56,401 nt of DNA, taken from positions 1 to 56,401 of the forward strand of contig JAUCBJ010004885.1 in NCBI GenBank assembly GCA_032718475.1, given 5' to 3'. The DNA is from Nemertoderma westbladi (taxonomy: Eukaryota > Xenacoelomorpha > Nemertodermatida > Nemertodermatidae). Below, piece after piece: positions 31,347 to 44,399 of this stretch (position 1 is the stretch's first letter; each line of letters begins with the position of its first letter). The notes under the pieces were generated by a model that worked only from the letters and a program-made list of their open reading frames with translations, searched no databases and was not told the origin of the DNA. The position numbers and the translations under genes are program-made.

Positions 31347-32072
31347 TGGTAATTGTTTTTGGCTATAAAATGAGTGTTTTGCTACGTCATGTGGTAATCG
31401 ATTATCGACAACAACCACAAACTATTAAATATAGAGTCTTTTTACCACAGGCGCATATGGAAATCTATCTCATAGTCTATAAATCATGGAATCATGGAAT
31501 GTTTTGGCACAGGCATAGTGAAATCAACTGTCTGACAGTCCAGAAATCAGCAGTCTGACAGTTTGAAGAAATACATACATAAAAAGTCATTAAAAGGACA
31601 ATAAAAGTCATTAAAAGGACAACAGAAGTCATTATGCACAATTCGTAAAAAAAGGAGGACAAAAAAAGTCAAATAAAAGGACATAAAAAATCACTGCCTT
31701 AATGAATTACTAAGAAGACAACCAGCTGTCAAATACACTGATTAGAAAAAAGAAAAAAGTTTAGTGTTAAGTTAAGTTTTAATGCTGGTGGTCTTGTGAT
31801 GTTATTGGGAATAGAGGAGTAATTTGCTTGTCCATATTAGCAAACAATTTCGAGTAGCCCGTGAAGCTAGTAATTAGACAGATTTAAATTTCATAACTTC
31901 CGACAACTCTTCCTTCAAAGTGGATTATCTCAAAAATTAATTTAGCTATTAACACGCCGCAAATAGATTTGGTTTCCCCCATGAACAATGAAAATAAATA
32001 AATTAAGAATTGTTACTCAAAAATTTTAAATTTTCTTAAAGTGCAATTTTATCAAACGACATTTTCACCTTA
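31347..32072. other. AT-rich intergenic sequence
   Basis: No gene seen. 31585-31700 has irregular repeats of aaaaggaca and aaagtcatt. Confidence 0.4.
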
Positions 32073-32073
32073 A

Positions 32074-32437
32074 CCCTATTATTAGTACCGGGCTATAAAA
32101 TATATATATTTATTTATTGACCCCCCCCCCCCCCTCTAAAATCAACAAATTTTAATGAAAACGTCTGATTTTTTGTTAGTACGCAGATTTCACTAGTCTG
32201 AATCCAATCGAAAAAAAATTTAAAAAAGAAGTAATGGAGTGTTTATTTTGAAGCACCAAAATTACAAGTAGAGAGGAAATTTTCAAATTTTCATAAAATT
32301 TGACAGAAACAATTTTCGGCTAATTGTTTTTCAATACACGTTTTTTGGTGCGTAAAATCCATTTAAAAATATTTAAAAATAATCTGATTAGTATAAATAG
32401 CTGTTTTAGTCCTCTACGTAGGCAAAAAATGAAAAAA
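32074..32437 (+). mobile_element. Left end of a TTAA MITE
   Basis: TTAA (32070-32073) is followed by CCCTATTATTAGTACCGGGC and then sequence matching the left part of the complete MITE at 38333 (acccccccc run, aaaacgtctgattttttgtt, ccaaaattacaagt). It breaks off at about 32437 next to LINE sequence. Confidence 0.7.
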
Positions 32438-33420
32438 AAACGGATGATGCGGTTAGAGATTTGGTCTATTTTGCCCAATGCTGCATGTGCAGTTGGATTC
32501 ATCAATAGACCAATTCCACCATTGCCACTATCATCTGCTGAAGCGAGGGCGAGTCGCCAACCGCCCCCCATGTCCTTAATCAGAACCTCATCAGTCTCTC
32601 CAGTCTGCATTCGGTGCTCTTGAACACCCACTGCACTAAGAGAAAGCTTATCTGCCAAGGTTCACCAATTTGTTGGTCGGGGTGGACATGAGAGTAGCCT
32701 CCAACTCCAGAATCCCTCTCCCCCTCACAATCTGGCCTCCCTGGTGACCCAGGGTTTGGGCCAGAAAGGTCATCAGGAAAGGGACTCAAATAATTGTTTG
32801 CCGCTCTCTCTCCAGTAGGGGGTGAGACAGGCAGCAGGTCAGGAGATAACTGACGCCTGTGAGGCCGATTGTGTCCAGTCATTCCACTGGCCTCTAGTGG
32901 CTGGACCTCCGCATTACTAATGTAATCCATAGTGGGGGTTGGGGGCTGCTTTTTTGCCGAGTCAGCTCTCGGGGCAAATACCACACCCTGGTTTGCCATT
33001 CCACAGGGTGGGTGTCGCAGTGGAGTCAGATATGAGGCCCATCACCCATATCTACTATGGCGCACATGACCCACCATTGGCTGTGCAGCTCATCTGCTGG
33101 GTCATGCCCTGTACCCCTGCTGCCAGGTGCAGGTCGCAGTGAAGTGCACTCAGAGTGGACATGAGAACACTCTACTCCTGACCAGCCATTGGTAGATCAC
33201 CATCTGCCTGGCCAGGCCATAAACCCCTGCAGTCAAGTATATGGGTCCTTAATCCAGGACCAAGGGCGTCCTTATCCCAGAACGAAGGGGTCCTAGTTAC
33301 AGGACCAGATTTGCCCTAGTAAGAGGGTCTATGCAGCTACAGGTGGCACCTCCTTTATGCTGCATGGAGGTGGCAAGTTTTCTTGATCAATGACCTAGAA
33401 TACCTGACCTGACTAACCCA
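32438..33420 (-). mobile_element. LINE fragment, 5' part with endonuclease start
   Basis: Minus-strand translation of 32658-32438 gives LSAVGVQEHRMQTG, IKDMGGGWRLALASA and GNGGIGLLMNP, the N-terminal strands of an APE-type endonuclease of non-LTR elements (the glutamate in QEHR is a catalytic-site position). Upstream, 32999-32580 is a Pro/Ser-rich frame, and 33000-33420 would be 5' UTR. The 3' part is missing, which is unusual for a LINE copy, so rearrangement is likely. Confidence 0.6.
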
Positions 33421-33589
33421 CTATTACTATATATGTGACAGGTACGGTACCCGGTAGGCTTCCCTACATAGTTTGTTATGCAGTACCGCAACAGCAGTAC
33501 ACAACAAATGATAGGCCTACATGATAAGTACTACTTGAGTGTGTTCGGGTGTGTTCTTGTGTGTTCGCTTGTGTTCAGTAAAAATAACT

Positions 33590-34395
33590 ATCCAAAATTA
33601 CAAGTAGAGATGAAATTTTCATAAAATTTGACAGTAACAATTTTCGGCTAATTGTTTTTCAATACAGGTTTTTTGGTGCGTAAAATCCATTGGAAAATAT
33701 TAAAAAATAATCTGATTAGTATAAATGGCTGTTTTAGTCCTCTATGAAGTCCACAATGAAAAAAAACAAGTAACCAGCACTTTTCAGTTTGAACACAAAA
33801 TTTTTAATTCACTTATACGATACCATAATTTAACATTTTCAGGTTTTCTGGGGCGCTGAGTCGAATGGAATACATTTCTAAGTTGTTAGATCATTGTTAA
33901 TCGAATTTTTCGGCGTAATTTGGCAAATTTTGGTGCTAGCACCAAATTTCGTACCCATCACCAAACAGTACAGGTTTGAGATGAACAGTACGGTTTTTAT
34001 TGATTCAATCGGATTTAGGACCCACCAAAACCCCTATAACGCAAGAAACAAGATGATACTATATATTGATCAATATGCTTATTTCCAAAAATTTGGTGCT
34101 GATGACTCAACAATTTTCACCCACCGGCGAAAAATACAAGTTTGAAAACTCTTCTGCAATATTTACTTGTTCCATTGAATTCAGAACCCTCACAAACCCG
34201 TATAATGCTTAAAACAAGGTGACACAATCAATTAATATATTTGATGGTTTTCAAAATTTGGTGCTAGCACCAAATTCCGAAAAACTCACTTCCGAAAAAC
34301 TCACTTCCGAAAAAAGTTTGAGATGCCTGGTTAGATAATCTAAACATCTAAAACGCGAGAAATAAGTTGTCACAAGCAATTGAACTATTGAATGG
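33590..34395 (+). mobile_element. MITE fragment overlapping the previous one in content
   Basis: 33590-33765 repeats 32259-32437 (ccaaaattacaagtagaga, tttttggtgcgtaaaatcca), then continues through the internal 162-bp-type repeats (ggtgctagcacc at 33933 and 34260). No right inverted repeat is seen; it ends near 34395. Confidence 0.6.
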
Positions 34396-35074
34396 ATTTT
34401 CTTATATTGTGCTTCACTATAAAATTATTGGCGTTGGAGTGGCGTGGTGGAATTAAAAATGTAATGAAGCCAGAAATGAGCTATGAAATCCATTTAGAAA
34501 TGTTAGTAATTGAAATAGTTGGGTATTAATTAACTATTAATTAAGTAAGTAAAACTCGGAAAACATACCCAATGAGAAGATAATCTAAACTAAAATAGAA
34601 TAGAGTAACAGAAACTATTTCTAACTTAGATTAATGTGAATGCAAACGATCCATAATAAACAGCCCATTTATAAAGGATTCCTGGAAGGATTGGTTGAAT
34701 TCAACCAGAACCCAACATTTATTTGAGTCCAACACAGTTCAAAGCGACTTCTAAAAATAAACTGTCTAGACAGCCTTCGCCCCATGACATTACTGTATAA
34801 ATTACGACATCTGGTGGCCACTGTTTATCAGAGTGAGTGAGCTCTGAGCCAATGGGAGCTGCTATTGGTGTGCGCTGCTGTAATATTAATGGAACTATTA
34901 TTCAGCACTGCATCGCTCAGCCATACACTGCCGATCATAGATAAAATACAGATTAACGCAATACAGACAGACGAATAGCAGCCAATACACCCGCTCAGAT
35001 AATACTTATCAGTACAGTCAACAGGGCAGAACAAATAATTTATAGTGCAATTGCGTTACGTCATAGTCTGAATC
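34396..35074. other. Intergenic, no gene recognised
   Basis: AT-rich. A slightly GC-richer stretch at 34740-34890 has two opposed CCAAT/ATTGG words; no open frame is supported. Confidence 0.4.
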
Positions 35075-35215
35075 CGACCGAAAAAAAAATTCGAAAAAAT
35101 ATACTGGGTTTTTTAGTTTGCAGCTCACCAAAATTACAAGTAGTGAATAATTTTCATAAAATTGTAAAGTTGCAATTTTCGGCTAATTGTTTTTCAATAT
35201 AGGTTTTTACGGTAT
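35075..35215 (+). mobile_element. Short TTAA-MITE fragment
   Basis: Matches the left-central part of the 38333 MITE (tccgaccgaaaaaaaaattc, ccaaaattacaagtagtg, cggctaattgtttttcaata). The ends are lost. Confidence 0.6.
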
Positions 35216-35570
35216 ATCGTAAGAATAACCGTAAGAATAATGAGTCTATATTTGAACTGAGAATCATTCCTCAGTCAAGAAATCTTTGGGTTTATGCATG
35301 TAAAGTCCCATACTTTACCAAAAAATAGTGAAATTTTTAATTTATACACAGAGAAGTAGTCTAACTCAGCCCAATCACCCAGTGGAATGCAAAGCACGTT
35401 TGTGTTGCGTCATCATCTTAAGAAACAATTACCTGTAGTTTCATAATCTACTCCCTCAGAAACACCATGACGGCCAATTTAAAATTGTCCCATACTTTAC
35501 CATTATAATGGCGATTACATTTTAGCGCACTGTATTAATATGTAATATATGAAACCTGGAGGGCTACTCT
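35216..35570. repeat. Left flank of copy 3 with GTCCCATACTTTACC words
   Basis: The word occurs at about 35307 and 35488, as in 10289-11172 and 47044-47772. This suggests the BEL copy sits inside the same dispersed repeat on both sides. Confidence 0.45.
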
Positions 35571-36259
35571 CTCCACACGCCTCAACACCACCTCTCACTA
35601 TCTTCCCTGTGCTCCTGTACTCAACCCTTACTCACTTTACCCCATTCACTCCTGACGAGCCTCACCCTCCCCTTCCGTGCCGTCGCACTTAAGAAGTGTG
35701 AAGTGCCACGTCTAGTCTCCCGTCCTCCTGTTATAGTCGATTGGTCCCCAGTCCCAGTAGCTAGTTGGAAAAGGTTACATGACTATACTACTTACTTTGA
35801 TTATATTGGGTATTGATTATATGATTACATTCTATTGATTACTACATACGTACATACTAATTGCACTTTTATTAAATTTGCACTTAGGAGTTCGTATTAC
35901 TTCGCATGTGGTGCCTTCCAGGCATCCCCACATCTCCCCCTCCAAGTTCTAGTTCGCTCATCCTGTCTTTGGGAACCACCTCAGTTCCTTCCCTCTGTCG
36001 TCGTCCTGTCTCGGTCGCTTCCTGGTTGTCGCCGCTCCCTTGCTTTTGTCCTTATGGTTCCTCATCCTTGCCGTTACTTCCCTACTGATTCCCCTCGTTG
36101 ATTCCTTGGGCGCTGGAGTTATTAGCTCCCGGTATCGCTTCGCAGGTGGCCCCTCCGAATGCCCCTGCTGCTTCCCCCTAGTGGCGTCCCATAGGATCAC
36201 CTTCATGGCCCGCGGCACATGCTCCGCCAGGAAATCTCTGAACTCTCCCCGGTTCTCGG
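35571..36259 (-). pseudogene. Extra-ORF region of copy 3
   Basis: The 36218-35958 frame matches the basic C-terminal part of the copy 1 extra ORF (MPRAMKVILWDATRGKQQ). A two-codon deletion relative to copy 1 keeps the frame; a 13-base insertion near the C-terminus changes the last residues. The CCHC part is lost to the internal deletion. Confidence 0.6.
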
Positions 36260-37576
36260 ATTATTATTTAAATTATTTTGTATGTTTGGAATAGAATCGG
36301 GATTATTTTGTTCGTTTGAATTAAAATTATTATTTAGATTATTTTGCGTATTTAAATTTAAATTGTTTGAGTTACTTTGCATATTTGAATTATTTCCTAT
36401 ATTTGGGTTTAGATTATTATTTGAATTATTTGGATTATTATGTGCGTTTAAATTAGGAATACTCGGATTTAAATTATTATTATCGGGCAAAATATTATTT
36501 CCTGGAATAAAGGTTTGATTAGGGTTGTCTACTACATTACTATTAATATTAATGCCTTCCAACGTATTATTATTAGCCCCCCCGCCCCCCCCCCCCACCC
36601 CCCCCCCCCCCGCCCGTACGATTACACCAGTCTTGGGTCTGTCGTCCGGTCCCTGTAAGTGGGGTATTAACAAACGTTTCCATAACCTCTGGCTCCTCAT
36701 AAATACTACCCGAGCCAGCCTCACTCTCTGATAGTCCCAACTGCGCCAGTTCTAGTCGGCGCTTCAGTTTGGCCTGATATTGCATAACCCCCCTCAACCG
36801 GGCATGCATATCATCCCGCTTGCACTTTCCCTCTCTCTCTCTCTCTCTCTATCCTCTCGCAAACTATGGTTCGCTAGCTCTGTTTCTCTCGCCACCCGCT
36901 CTCTACGTTCGCTCTCTACTCTCGCCTCCCGCTCTCTATATTCATTTGTTTATCTCTCCAGCCTTGCTGCCTCTCTCACTTCTCGTACTTTGCGCTCGTT
37001 CTCCACTCTCGTTTCTCACTCTTTACGTTCCCCCTCTATTCTCGTTTCTCGCTCTTTACGTTCCTCCTCTATCCTCGTTTCCCGCTCCTTACGTTCCCCC
37101 TCTATTCTCGTTTCTCGCTCCTTACGTTCCTCTGCCTCTCTCTCTTCTTGCTCTCTACAATTTCTTGCTACCCTCTCGGCCCTCTCTCTACACTCCCCCG
37201 CTAACTCTCTCTCTTTCTCTAGCAACGCAGTTCCCTCATCCAACTGCCTCTGTAATTCTTTCTGGTCTAGCGCCACCATATCTAATTGACACGCCAGATC
37301 TATCTCCAACACCCTTCTTGCTTTCGTGGAGGATGTAGCGGACTTATCGGTCGCGACGGACTCCCGTCGCCTCTCTGTCCTACTAATTTTCCCCGCTTTC
37401 TGGGGTTCTCGCTAACAAGACGAGACCGAATCCTCGGGGTTAACCTCGGGTTTGCCCTCGTGCGGATCTGCCCAACCCACTAACTTAATTCCCCTAGCAT
37501 CCACTAAATATGACCCTACGTACACTACTTGGGGCTCCATAATCCCGGATCGCCACACTTCGAATAGTTCGGTGGC
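36260..37576 (-). pseudogene. Gag Asn-rich and coiled-coil part of copy 3
   Basis: The 36724-36203 frame has the Asn-rich block. Upstream, the 36809-36573 and 37312-37016 frames have the linker (LTGTGRQTQDWCNRTGG) and the hendecad coil (RIEGERKERET repeats). A long, twice-interrupted poly-C tract (36577-36613) separates the two frames, as in the other copies. (CT)n at 36831-36850. Confidence 0.6.
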
Positions 37577-37812
37577 TGTCATAAATTATACTTAGGCCAT
37601 AGCTAATATCCAATATAAGATACAAGTATATTAGCTTGCCAATATTGTAAACTGTTGAAAGAAGTTGAAACATATGTTAATCTTGGAGGTTTGCCGGCAG
37701 TATTGTAAAGTAAATATATATAGGTTATTCAATTTAGATAAAGATTATTATTAAAGTTTATTAGAAGTTTGTAGCTATCATTTTCCTTTCAATTTATCCA
37801 CAATTCACTATA
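37577..37812 (+). repeat. 5' LTR of the plus-strand Pao element
   Basis: 236 bp from TGTCATAAATT to TTCACTATA. It contains tatatatagg (about 37717), a plausible TATA box. Identical by eye to 45723-45958. Confidence 0.95.
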
Positions 37813-37822
37813 TGGCGCCCGA
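37813..37822 (+). promoter_or_regulatory. Primer-binding site
   Basis: TGGCGCCCGA begins directly at the LTR end. Its first ten bases equal those of the tRNA-Lys primer sites of known retroelements; the following bases (TAAGAAAC) do not match, so the tRNA is uncertain. Confidence 0.6.
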
Positions 37823-38000
37823 TAAGAAACTCTCAATTGCATTACTAAATTGTAATTTATTTTATAATTTAAATTAAAAGTAACTACATGTTTTCGTTCA
37901 CACTGTTTGGTATCTCCCATTGGAATCACATTATGTACTACACGCATCATCATTCTCTGTATCTCATGACACGGATAGGAAATCATTAAAGTCTCGCATC

Positions 38001-40755
38001 ATGAACGAACCGCAACAGAAGACATCCAAAGAAACTCAAGCAACTAAAACGCCCTCAAACCAAGGGAGAGCAACTCTGATCAGTTCACGAAGTGGAGTAC
38101 GTTCAGCAGCAACAAAACTAATGAAATCAATCGAAGATATTAGCACCTACGATGATCACAACAAAAACAGTAGACTGGCGATGTTGTTGGACTACAAAGA
38201 TCGACTTAACTCATTAAACGAAAAGGTATGGTCTACCATGTCTGAAACTGAACAGGACATTGACTCAGAGGTGTGTATAGAGTATGAGTTTAAATTAACA
38301 GATATTATTACTGGTTTTAGGTTATCATTTAACCCTATTAGTACCGGGCTATAAAATGTTGTACAAATACAGGGGGGGGGGGGGTCATATTGACCCCTCC
38401 CTCTAAAATCTACAAATATTTACGAAAACGTCTGATTTTTTGTTTGTACGTAGGTATCACTTGACTCGATCCGACCGAAAAAAAAAATTTTCGAAAAAAT
38501 GTACTGGGGTGGTTATATTGCAGCACCAAAATTACAAGTGGTGCACAATTTTCACCAAATTTGAAAGTTACATTTTCGGCTAATTATTTTTCAATACAGG
38601 TTTTCTGGGGTGCAAAATACATTGGAAAATATTAAAAAATGATATGATTACTATAAATGGCTGTTTAGTCCTCTCTGCGTAGGAAAAAAATGAAAAAAAC
38701 AAGTAACCAGCACTTTTCAGTTAGAACACAAAATTTTTAATTCACTTATACGATGCTATAAATTCACATTTTCAGGTTTTCGAGGGCGCTGATTCTAATG
38801 GAATACATTTCTAATATGCCAGATCATTGCTACTTGTATTTTTCGGCGTAATTTGGCAAATTTTGGTGCTAGCACCAAATTTCGTACCCATCACCAAAAA
38901 GTACAAGTTTGCGATGTCCAGTGCTGTTTTTATTGATTCCATCGGATTCAGGACCCTCATAAACCCGTATAACGCAAGAAACAAGGTGATACCATCTACT
39001 TATCAATTTGCATATTTTCCAAAATTTGGTGCTGGCACAACAATTTTCACCCACCGGCGAAAAATACAAGTTTGAGAACTCTTATGAAATTTTTACTGAT
39101 TCCATTGAATTCAGAACCATCACAAACCCGTATAACGCAAGAAACAAGGTGACACAATCAATTGATATATTTGATGGTTTTCAAAATTTGGTGCTAGCAC
39201 CACATTTTGCACCCACATCCGAAAAATACAAGTTTGAGATGTCTAGTTCGATAATTATATTTTCCATTGAATTCAGAACAGCCATAAACCTCTAAAACGC
39301 AAGAAATAAATTGTCACAAGAAATTTTATCTATTGAATGGATTTTCAAAATTTCGTGCTAGCACCAAAATTTGCACACAGCACCGAAAAATACAAGTTTG
39401 ATACGCTTGGTGCAACTCGTATATATTTCATCGAATCAAGAAACCCAAAAAACCGCAATTGCGTAAAAAACAAGTTTCAAACGATCAATTTACAAAATTG
39501 ACTTATTTCAAAATTTGGTGCAGGCACCAAAATTTGGCACCCACCGAAAAAAACAAGTTTGAAATTTCTAAATCTATTTATATGAATTCCATCAAATTTC
39601 TAACACCAAAAAACCGGTGTAAATCAAATATAGAGATGTTACAATTCATATTTAATGAAATGTAATTTTCAAAAAACGTCTCAAAAAAAGTGCCAAAAGT
39701 AGGGTTAAAAAATGGTGCTATAACTCGAAAAGTACCCAATATTTTTGAAAACGGTTTTCACTACTAGGAAGACAATAGATTTTTAGGAAAAGTCATAAAA
39801 TTTCAGATTCCCAACTGCGTTTGTTTCAGAATTATAATAAAAAAACCACGGAGGGGGTCATATTGACCCCCCCCCCGGGTTTAATAGGGTTAAGACTTTA
39901 GAACGTGATAGTAAAGTAGTATTGCCGGCAACCCCAAGTAACGATTTTGTCAGTACATCATACTCTAGTGCTGCTAATGCGTATGCAACCAGTTCACTAA
40001 TTGCTAGGGATGTTTTGCCTAAACTAAGTCATGAAACTTTTGACGGTAATCCATTGCAATTTGTCACATGGCGTGATTCATTTATCAGCTCAGTTGAAGA
40101 TTCTGGTCTACCAGATATTTTAAAATTGCGACATTTGCTACAGTCATTAAAAGGTAGAGCCAAGGAACTTTTTAAAAACTTCCCTATTTCCGACGCAAAC
40201 TATAAAATAGCCTTGGATACATTACAACAGGAATATGGCAAAAAATATCGTATTATTCAGAGTCATATTGATGCTTTAAAGGGCATTTTTCATACTCACG
40301 GGAACACATCCTCATTGCGTGCAGTATACAATACATGTACTACCACTATGCGTGCATTAAAAACAGTAGATGTTCAACCAATTGAATACCAACGAATCAT
40401 TATTCCTGAAGTATTAAAAACGTTAGATAATGACTTATCTAAACGTTTCTTACGAAAGAAAAACAATAACATTGATTCTATTGATTGGCTCATGGAAAAT
40501 ATTCACGCAGAACTAGCTACTATAGAAACACTAAATGAAATAAAATACGGCATTAAAATAAATCACAGCCAAGTTCAACAAAAATCAAGCTCATATGAAC
40601 CACCTGGATTGGCACCTTCAGCAGCGGCACTGGCTGTAAATGTCACAAAGCAACAACAAAACACTCACCAAAGACAATATTATTCTAGTACACAAAGGCC
40701 ATCAAATTTCACAAATAAGGGTAAAGAAGTATCAAGAGAACACAACAACACCTAA
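38001..40755 (+). pseudogene. Gag of the plus-strand Pao element, split by a MITE
   Basis: Starts at MNEPQQKTSKE (38001), runs to the MITE at 38333, and resumes at 39890. The second part has the DUF1759 core (LSHETFDGNPLQFVTWRDSF, LQSLKGRAKELFKNF). Removing the insert with one TTAA copy would leave the frame uninterrupted, so the MITE arrived in a coding gag. The frame stops at 40755 and the knuckle region continues in another frame. Confidence 0.75.
38333..39889 (+). mobile_element. Complete TTAA MITE with internal tandem repeats
   Basis: 1557 bp between TTAA copies (38329-38332 and 39890-39893). The terminal inverted repeats are CCCTATTAGTACCGGG on the left and CCCGGGTTTAATAGGG on the right, so both strands begin CCCTATTA; three mismatches. 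The subterminal ggtcatattgacccc word is repeated near each end. Inside are about five direct repeats of about 162 bp, each with the palindrome GGTGCTAGCACC or a variant (38865, 39028, 39190, 39355, 39518). There is no transposase. The TTAA site and CCC start fit the piggyBac superfamily. Confidence 0.85.
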
Positions 40756-41926
40756 ATGCGTTTTTTGTGAACAACAACACTTTTCATCAAATTGTAATTT
40801 AATTCCCGAAGTTTCAAAACGAAAAGAATTTTTGAAGGACAAAAGGCGCTGCTTTAATTGCTTAAATGAAGGTCATAATATTCGTTATTGTTCACGACAA
40901 AAACCGTGTTATAAGTGTCATTACATGGGGCATCATACAGCTATTTGTACATGGAAAGATAAGACATATAATAGAAGTCAACAAGGCCCAGGAAATAATA
41001 CAACAACGGGTACGGCAGCTCAAAGTAACTTAGTAGGAGTAGTCCCTTCTTACAGTAACAATGACAATTATATATTTTTACATACCGCGAAAGTCAAATG
41101 TGCCCTCGGTGTAGAGACTTCAATAAATACACTTTTCGATCAAGGTGCTACGTTAACATTCATCATACGAAAATTTGCGTCAGATAATTCACTTCAAATA
41201 TTAGCAAATGAAACGTTATCAGTTGACAGTTTTGGCGATGGAAATCCAATAGGTAAGCAATATCCAATCACATCAATAAATGTGCGACTAAAAGATGGAA
41301 CAATTGCTAATATTATAGCAAGAGTTGTGGATACCATTTGTGGCCCAATTCAACATTCAAATCCGCACAAAAGTTGGGCATTATCACACTTAAACTTGCA
41401 GGCCTCTGATCTTGCAGACAGTTTGTCTTATCCCGAAGATAATGACTTTAATGTTGAGTTACTCATAGGAGCAGACCAATATTGGAAGTTCGTTTCTGGT
41501 ACAATCATTCGAGCGACTAACTCTGACCTTGTAGCTGTTGATAGTGGCGTAGGTTGGTTACTGTCGGGTAGTATTTACAACAAAGTACACGCTTATTCCA
41601 ATCACAAAGTTACAAATTTATGTACACCAGTTACATTAACAAATATAAGCTGCAACAATCTTCAACAGAAAAACGATGATGACATGTTGTATAAATTATT
41701 CGAAACCTACTGCGATATAGAAAGTACAGGGATACAACCAGAAGATACAGAAGAAATGTTCAAGCATATATTCACATATGAACAAGGAAGGTATAGAAAC
41801 CATGGAAAAAAGATTACCATGGAAACTAGATCCACACAGTTTAATAGATCATTATCAATTATGTTACAAACAACTTCAATCACTGATCAAGAGTTTACAA
41901 AGGAAGAAATTATTACAGCGATATGA
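40640..41926 (+). pseudogene. CCHC knuckles and protease of the plus-strand Pao element
   Basis: Three knuckles in a row (CVFCEQQHFSSNC, CFNCLNEGHNIRYC, CYKCHYMGHHTAIC), then a DUF1758 protease with LFDQGATLTFI at the active-site loop and LIGADQYWKF downstream. It overlaps gag in the +1 frame (change near 40720) and is left in turn near 41805 at an A-run (catggaaaaaagatta). The DQG reading in place of DSG/DTG is seen in some Pao proteases. Confidence 0.7.
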
Positions 41927-44399
41927 TTCAATAATAAAAGAACACTTAGAGTTAGGGTACATTGAACCAGTTGACAATTCAAATGAAGCACGAAATATAG
42001 TACACTGCATTCCACATCATGGTGTTCTCAGAGAAGAACGCATAACGACAAAACTTAGAATTGTCTTCAATGCATCAGCACGAGCTTTTAAAACGGATGT
42101 GTCACTGAATGATTGTTTACATACAGGACCACACTTATTTCCAGATTTATGCCATGCTTTAATGAAATTTCGACTCCATCCAATAGGAGTATTAGCAGAT
42201 ATTCAACATGCATTCCTGCGTTGTCATATTAACGAAAATGATAGAGATTGTCTTCGTTTTCTCTGGCTAAGTGATGTTAACAATATTAATAATAACCAGG
42301 AATTGCAAATACAAGTGTACAGATATACAAGAGCTATATTTGGAATGAATTCTTCTTCCAATATTTTAGCAAGCATTGTTGGGCACCACCTCGATAAGGA
42401 ACAAAGAATAGCAAATGCCAATGACTTGAAAGCAATAAGTAAACTTAGAAATCTATACGTCGATGATCTCAACACAGGAGTTGAGACAGTAGATGAAGGA
42501 ATGCAGCTCCAAAAATCATGTAAGTCAATATTGGAACGAGCTGGATTTAATATACGAAAGTGGGTCTCAAATAATAAGGAGCTTCAACAACACTTCAACA
42601 AAGATGACGACGCTAAGCAAACAATTCGAACACCAGCAGGACAGCCAAATATGATAATAGAGGAAGACCAAACATATGCCAAATCATCTATATCACTTTC
42701 TACACCAGAGCAATCTACATGTTTAACTCGAGTACTTGGACAAATATGGGACCTTGACAACGACGAACTCGGATATAATGTATCAAATGTTCACAACTTT
42801 ATATCTTCAATTAAACCATGCAAACGAGCAGTTCTTCAATTATTTGCTCGTTTATATGATCCTCTAGGTCTTATTGCTCCGTTTACAGCAAAAATGAAAA
42901 TTGCCTTCCATGAACTTTGTGTAGAAAAGGCTGATTGGAATGACGAATTACCACCATATATTCTAAAGCAATGGAATGAATGGATGAAAACATTACAACT
43001 TATTAACGAAGTTCGGATACCAAGATATTTATTTAATAAGATCAGCGAGAACGTCTCAACTCAAATCCATGGATTTGGAGATGCCAGTAAAGACATATAT
43101 GCAGCGGCAGTATATGTGAGATCTACATTCATCGATGGTTCAATATCAGTACAACTCATAGCATCACGTTCAAAATTAAGCAAACCTATAAAAACAAGCA
43201 AAGTCAAGTTAAACATACCAAGACTGGAATTACAAGCATCGCTCATTACATCAAGGCTTGTTAAGTTCGTAGACAAAGGTCTCAGAATTGAAAATTGTGA
43301 ACATATCATGTGGTCAGATGCTACAGATGTACTTCATTGGATTCATTCAACAAGCAAAGAATGTAACGCATTCGTACAACGTCGTGTGGAAATTATAGGA
43401 CAACTTACAACTGAACTTAATGCAACTTGGAGGCATGTACCAGGTACGTTAAACCCTGCGGATATTGCAACGAGGGGGTTAAATGCGCAACAACTAATCA
43501 ACAATAAAGTATGGTTTAACGGACCGCAATTCTTATATCAACCCAGTGAGAAATCATGGCCGAATAATAGCACACTAAGTCTTCATCCATCAGCAGATTG
43601 TCAAGTGGAATTCAAAGCCTTAACAATAACACACAATACAACAAATAACAGCATAAACATAAATGAAACATTAGAAAATGTACTAGATATAAACAAATTC
43701 AACAATAAGCAAGCACCTATAAGACGTTTAGCATGGGTGACTCGTTTCATAAGTAATCTGAAAGCAAAACGTAATAATACGCAATTGATTTTAGAATCAA
43801 ACTTGACAGCAGATGAATTAAATAATGCAGAAACAATTATTATTAAACACATGCAAATGAAATCTTATCCCTCTGAATACAAATACTTGAAAAACCCAAC
43901 GAAATCAAAGTGTCCAAATATGGTAAAGGTTCTAAATCTTTATCTAGACCCTAAAGGTATCATTCGACTCAATAGTCGAATTAAATCACCTCTCCAATCA
44001 CCGGAGTCACAAAAACCCATATTAATACATCCCACAAGCTATTATGCAACATTGATAATAAGAGAATCCCACATTCAAGTATGTCACTCTCGTGTTCGAG
44101 ATACACTTGCTCAAGTACGTGAAAAGTACTGGATTCCTAGAGCAAGACAAATAATTAAACGTACAATTCGAGATTGTGTTATTTGTAAGCACATTCAAGG
44201 CTATCCTTATAGGAGACCTCCATTCAGCCCCTTACCTGAGGAAAGATTAACATCAAATATCCTTCCATTCACCAATGTAGGTATTGATTTCCTAGGTGCG
44301 ATTTCTGTAGTCAAATCATTATCTGATCCAGTAGGTTCAATGACGAAGGTATATATTTGCCTATTTACATGTGCGGTTATACGAGCAATTCATTTTTAG
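41778..44399 (+). pseudogene. RT, RNase H and integrase N-part of the plus-strand Pao element
   Basis: Begins in the LPWK linker, then RT (TKLRIVFNASA, ADIQHAFLRC, YVDDLNTG at about 42455), the ARLYDPLGLIAPF motif, RNase H (HGFGDASKDIYAAAVY at about 43070, MWSDATDVLHWI), the integrase zinc-binding segment (HIQVCHSRVRD...CVICKHIQG at about 44070-44200) and the first catalytic Asp (VGIDFLGA). The stop at 44397 follows an extra T in a T-run; the downstream integrase is in the next frame. Confidence 0.85.
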
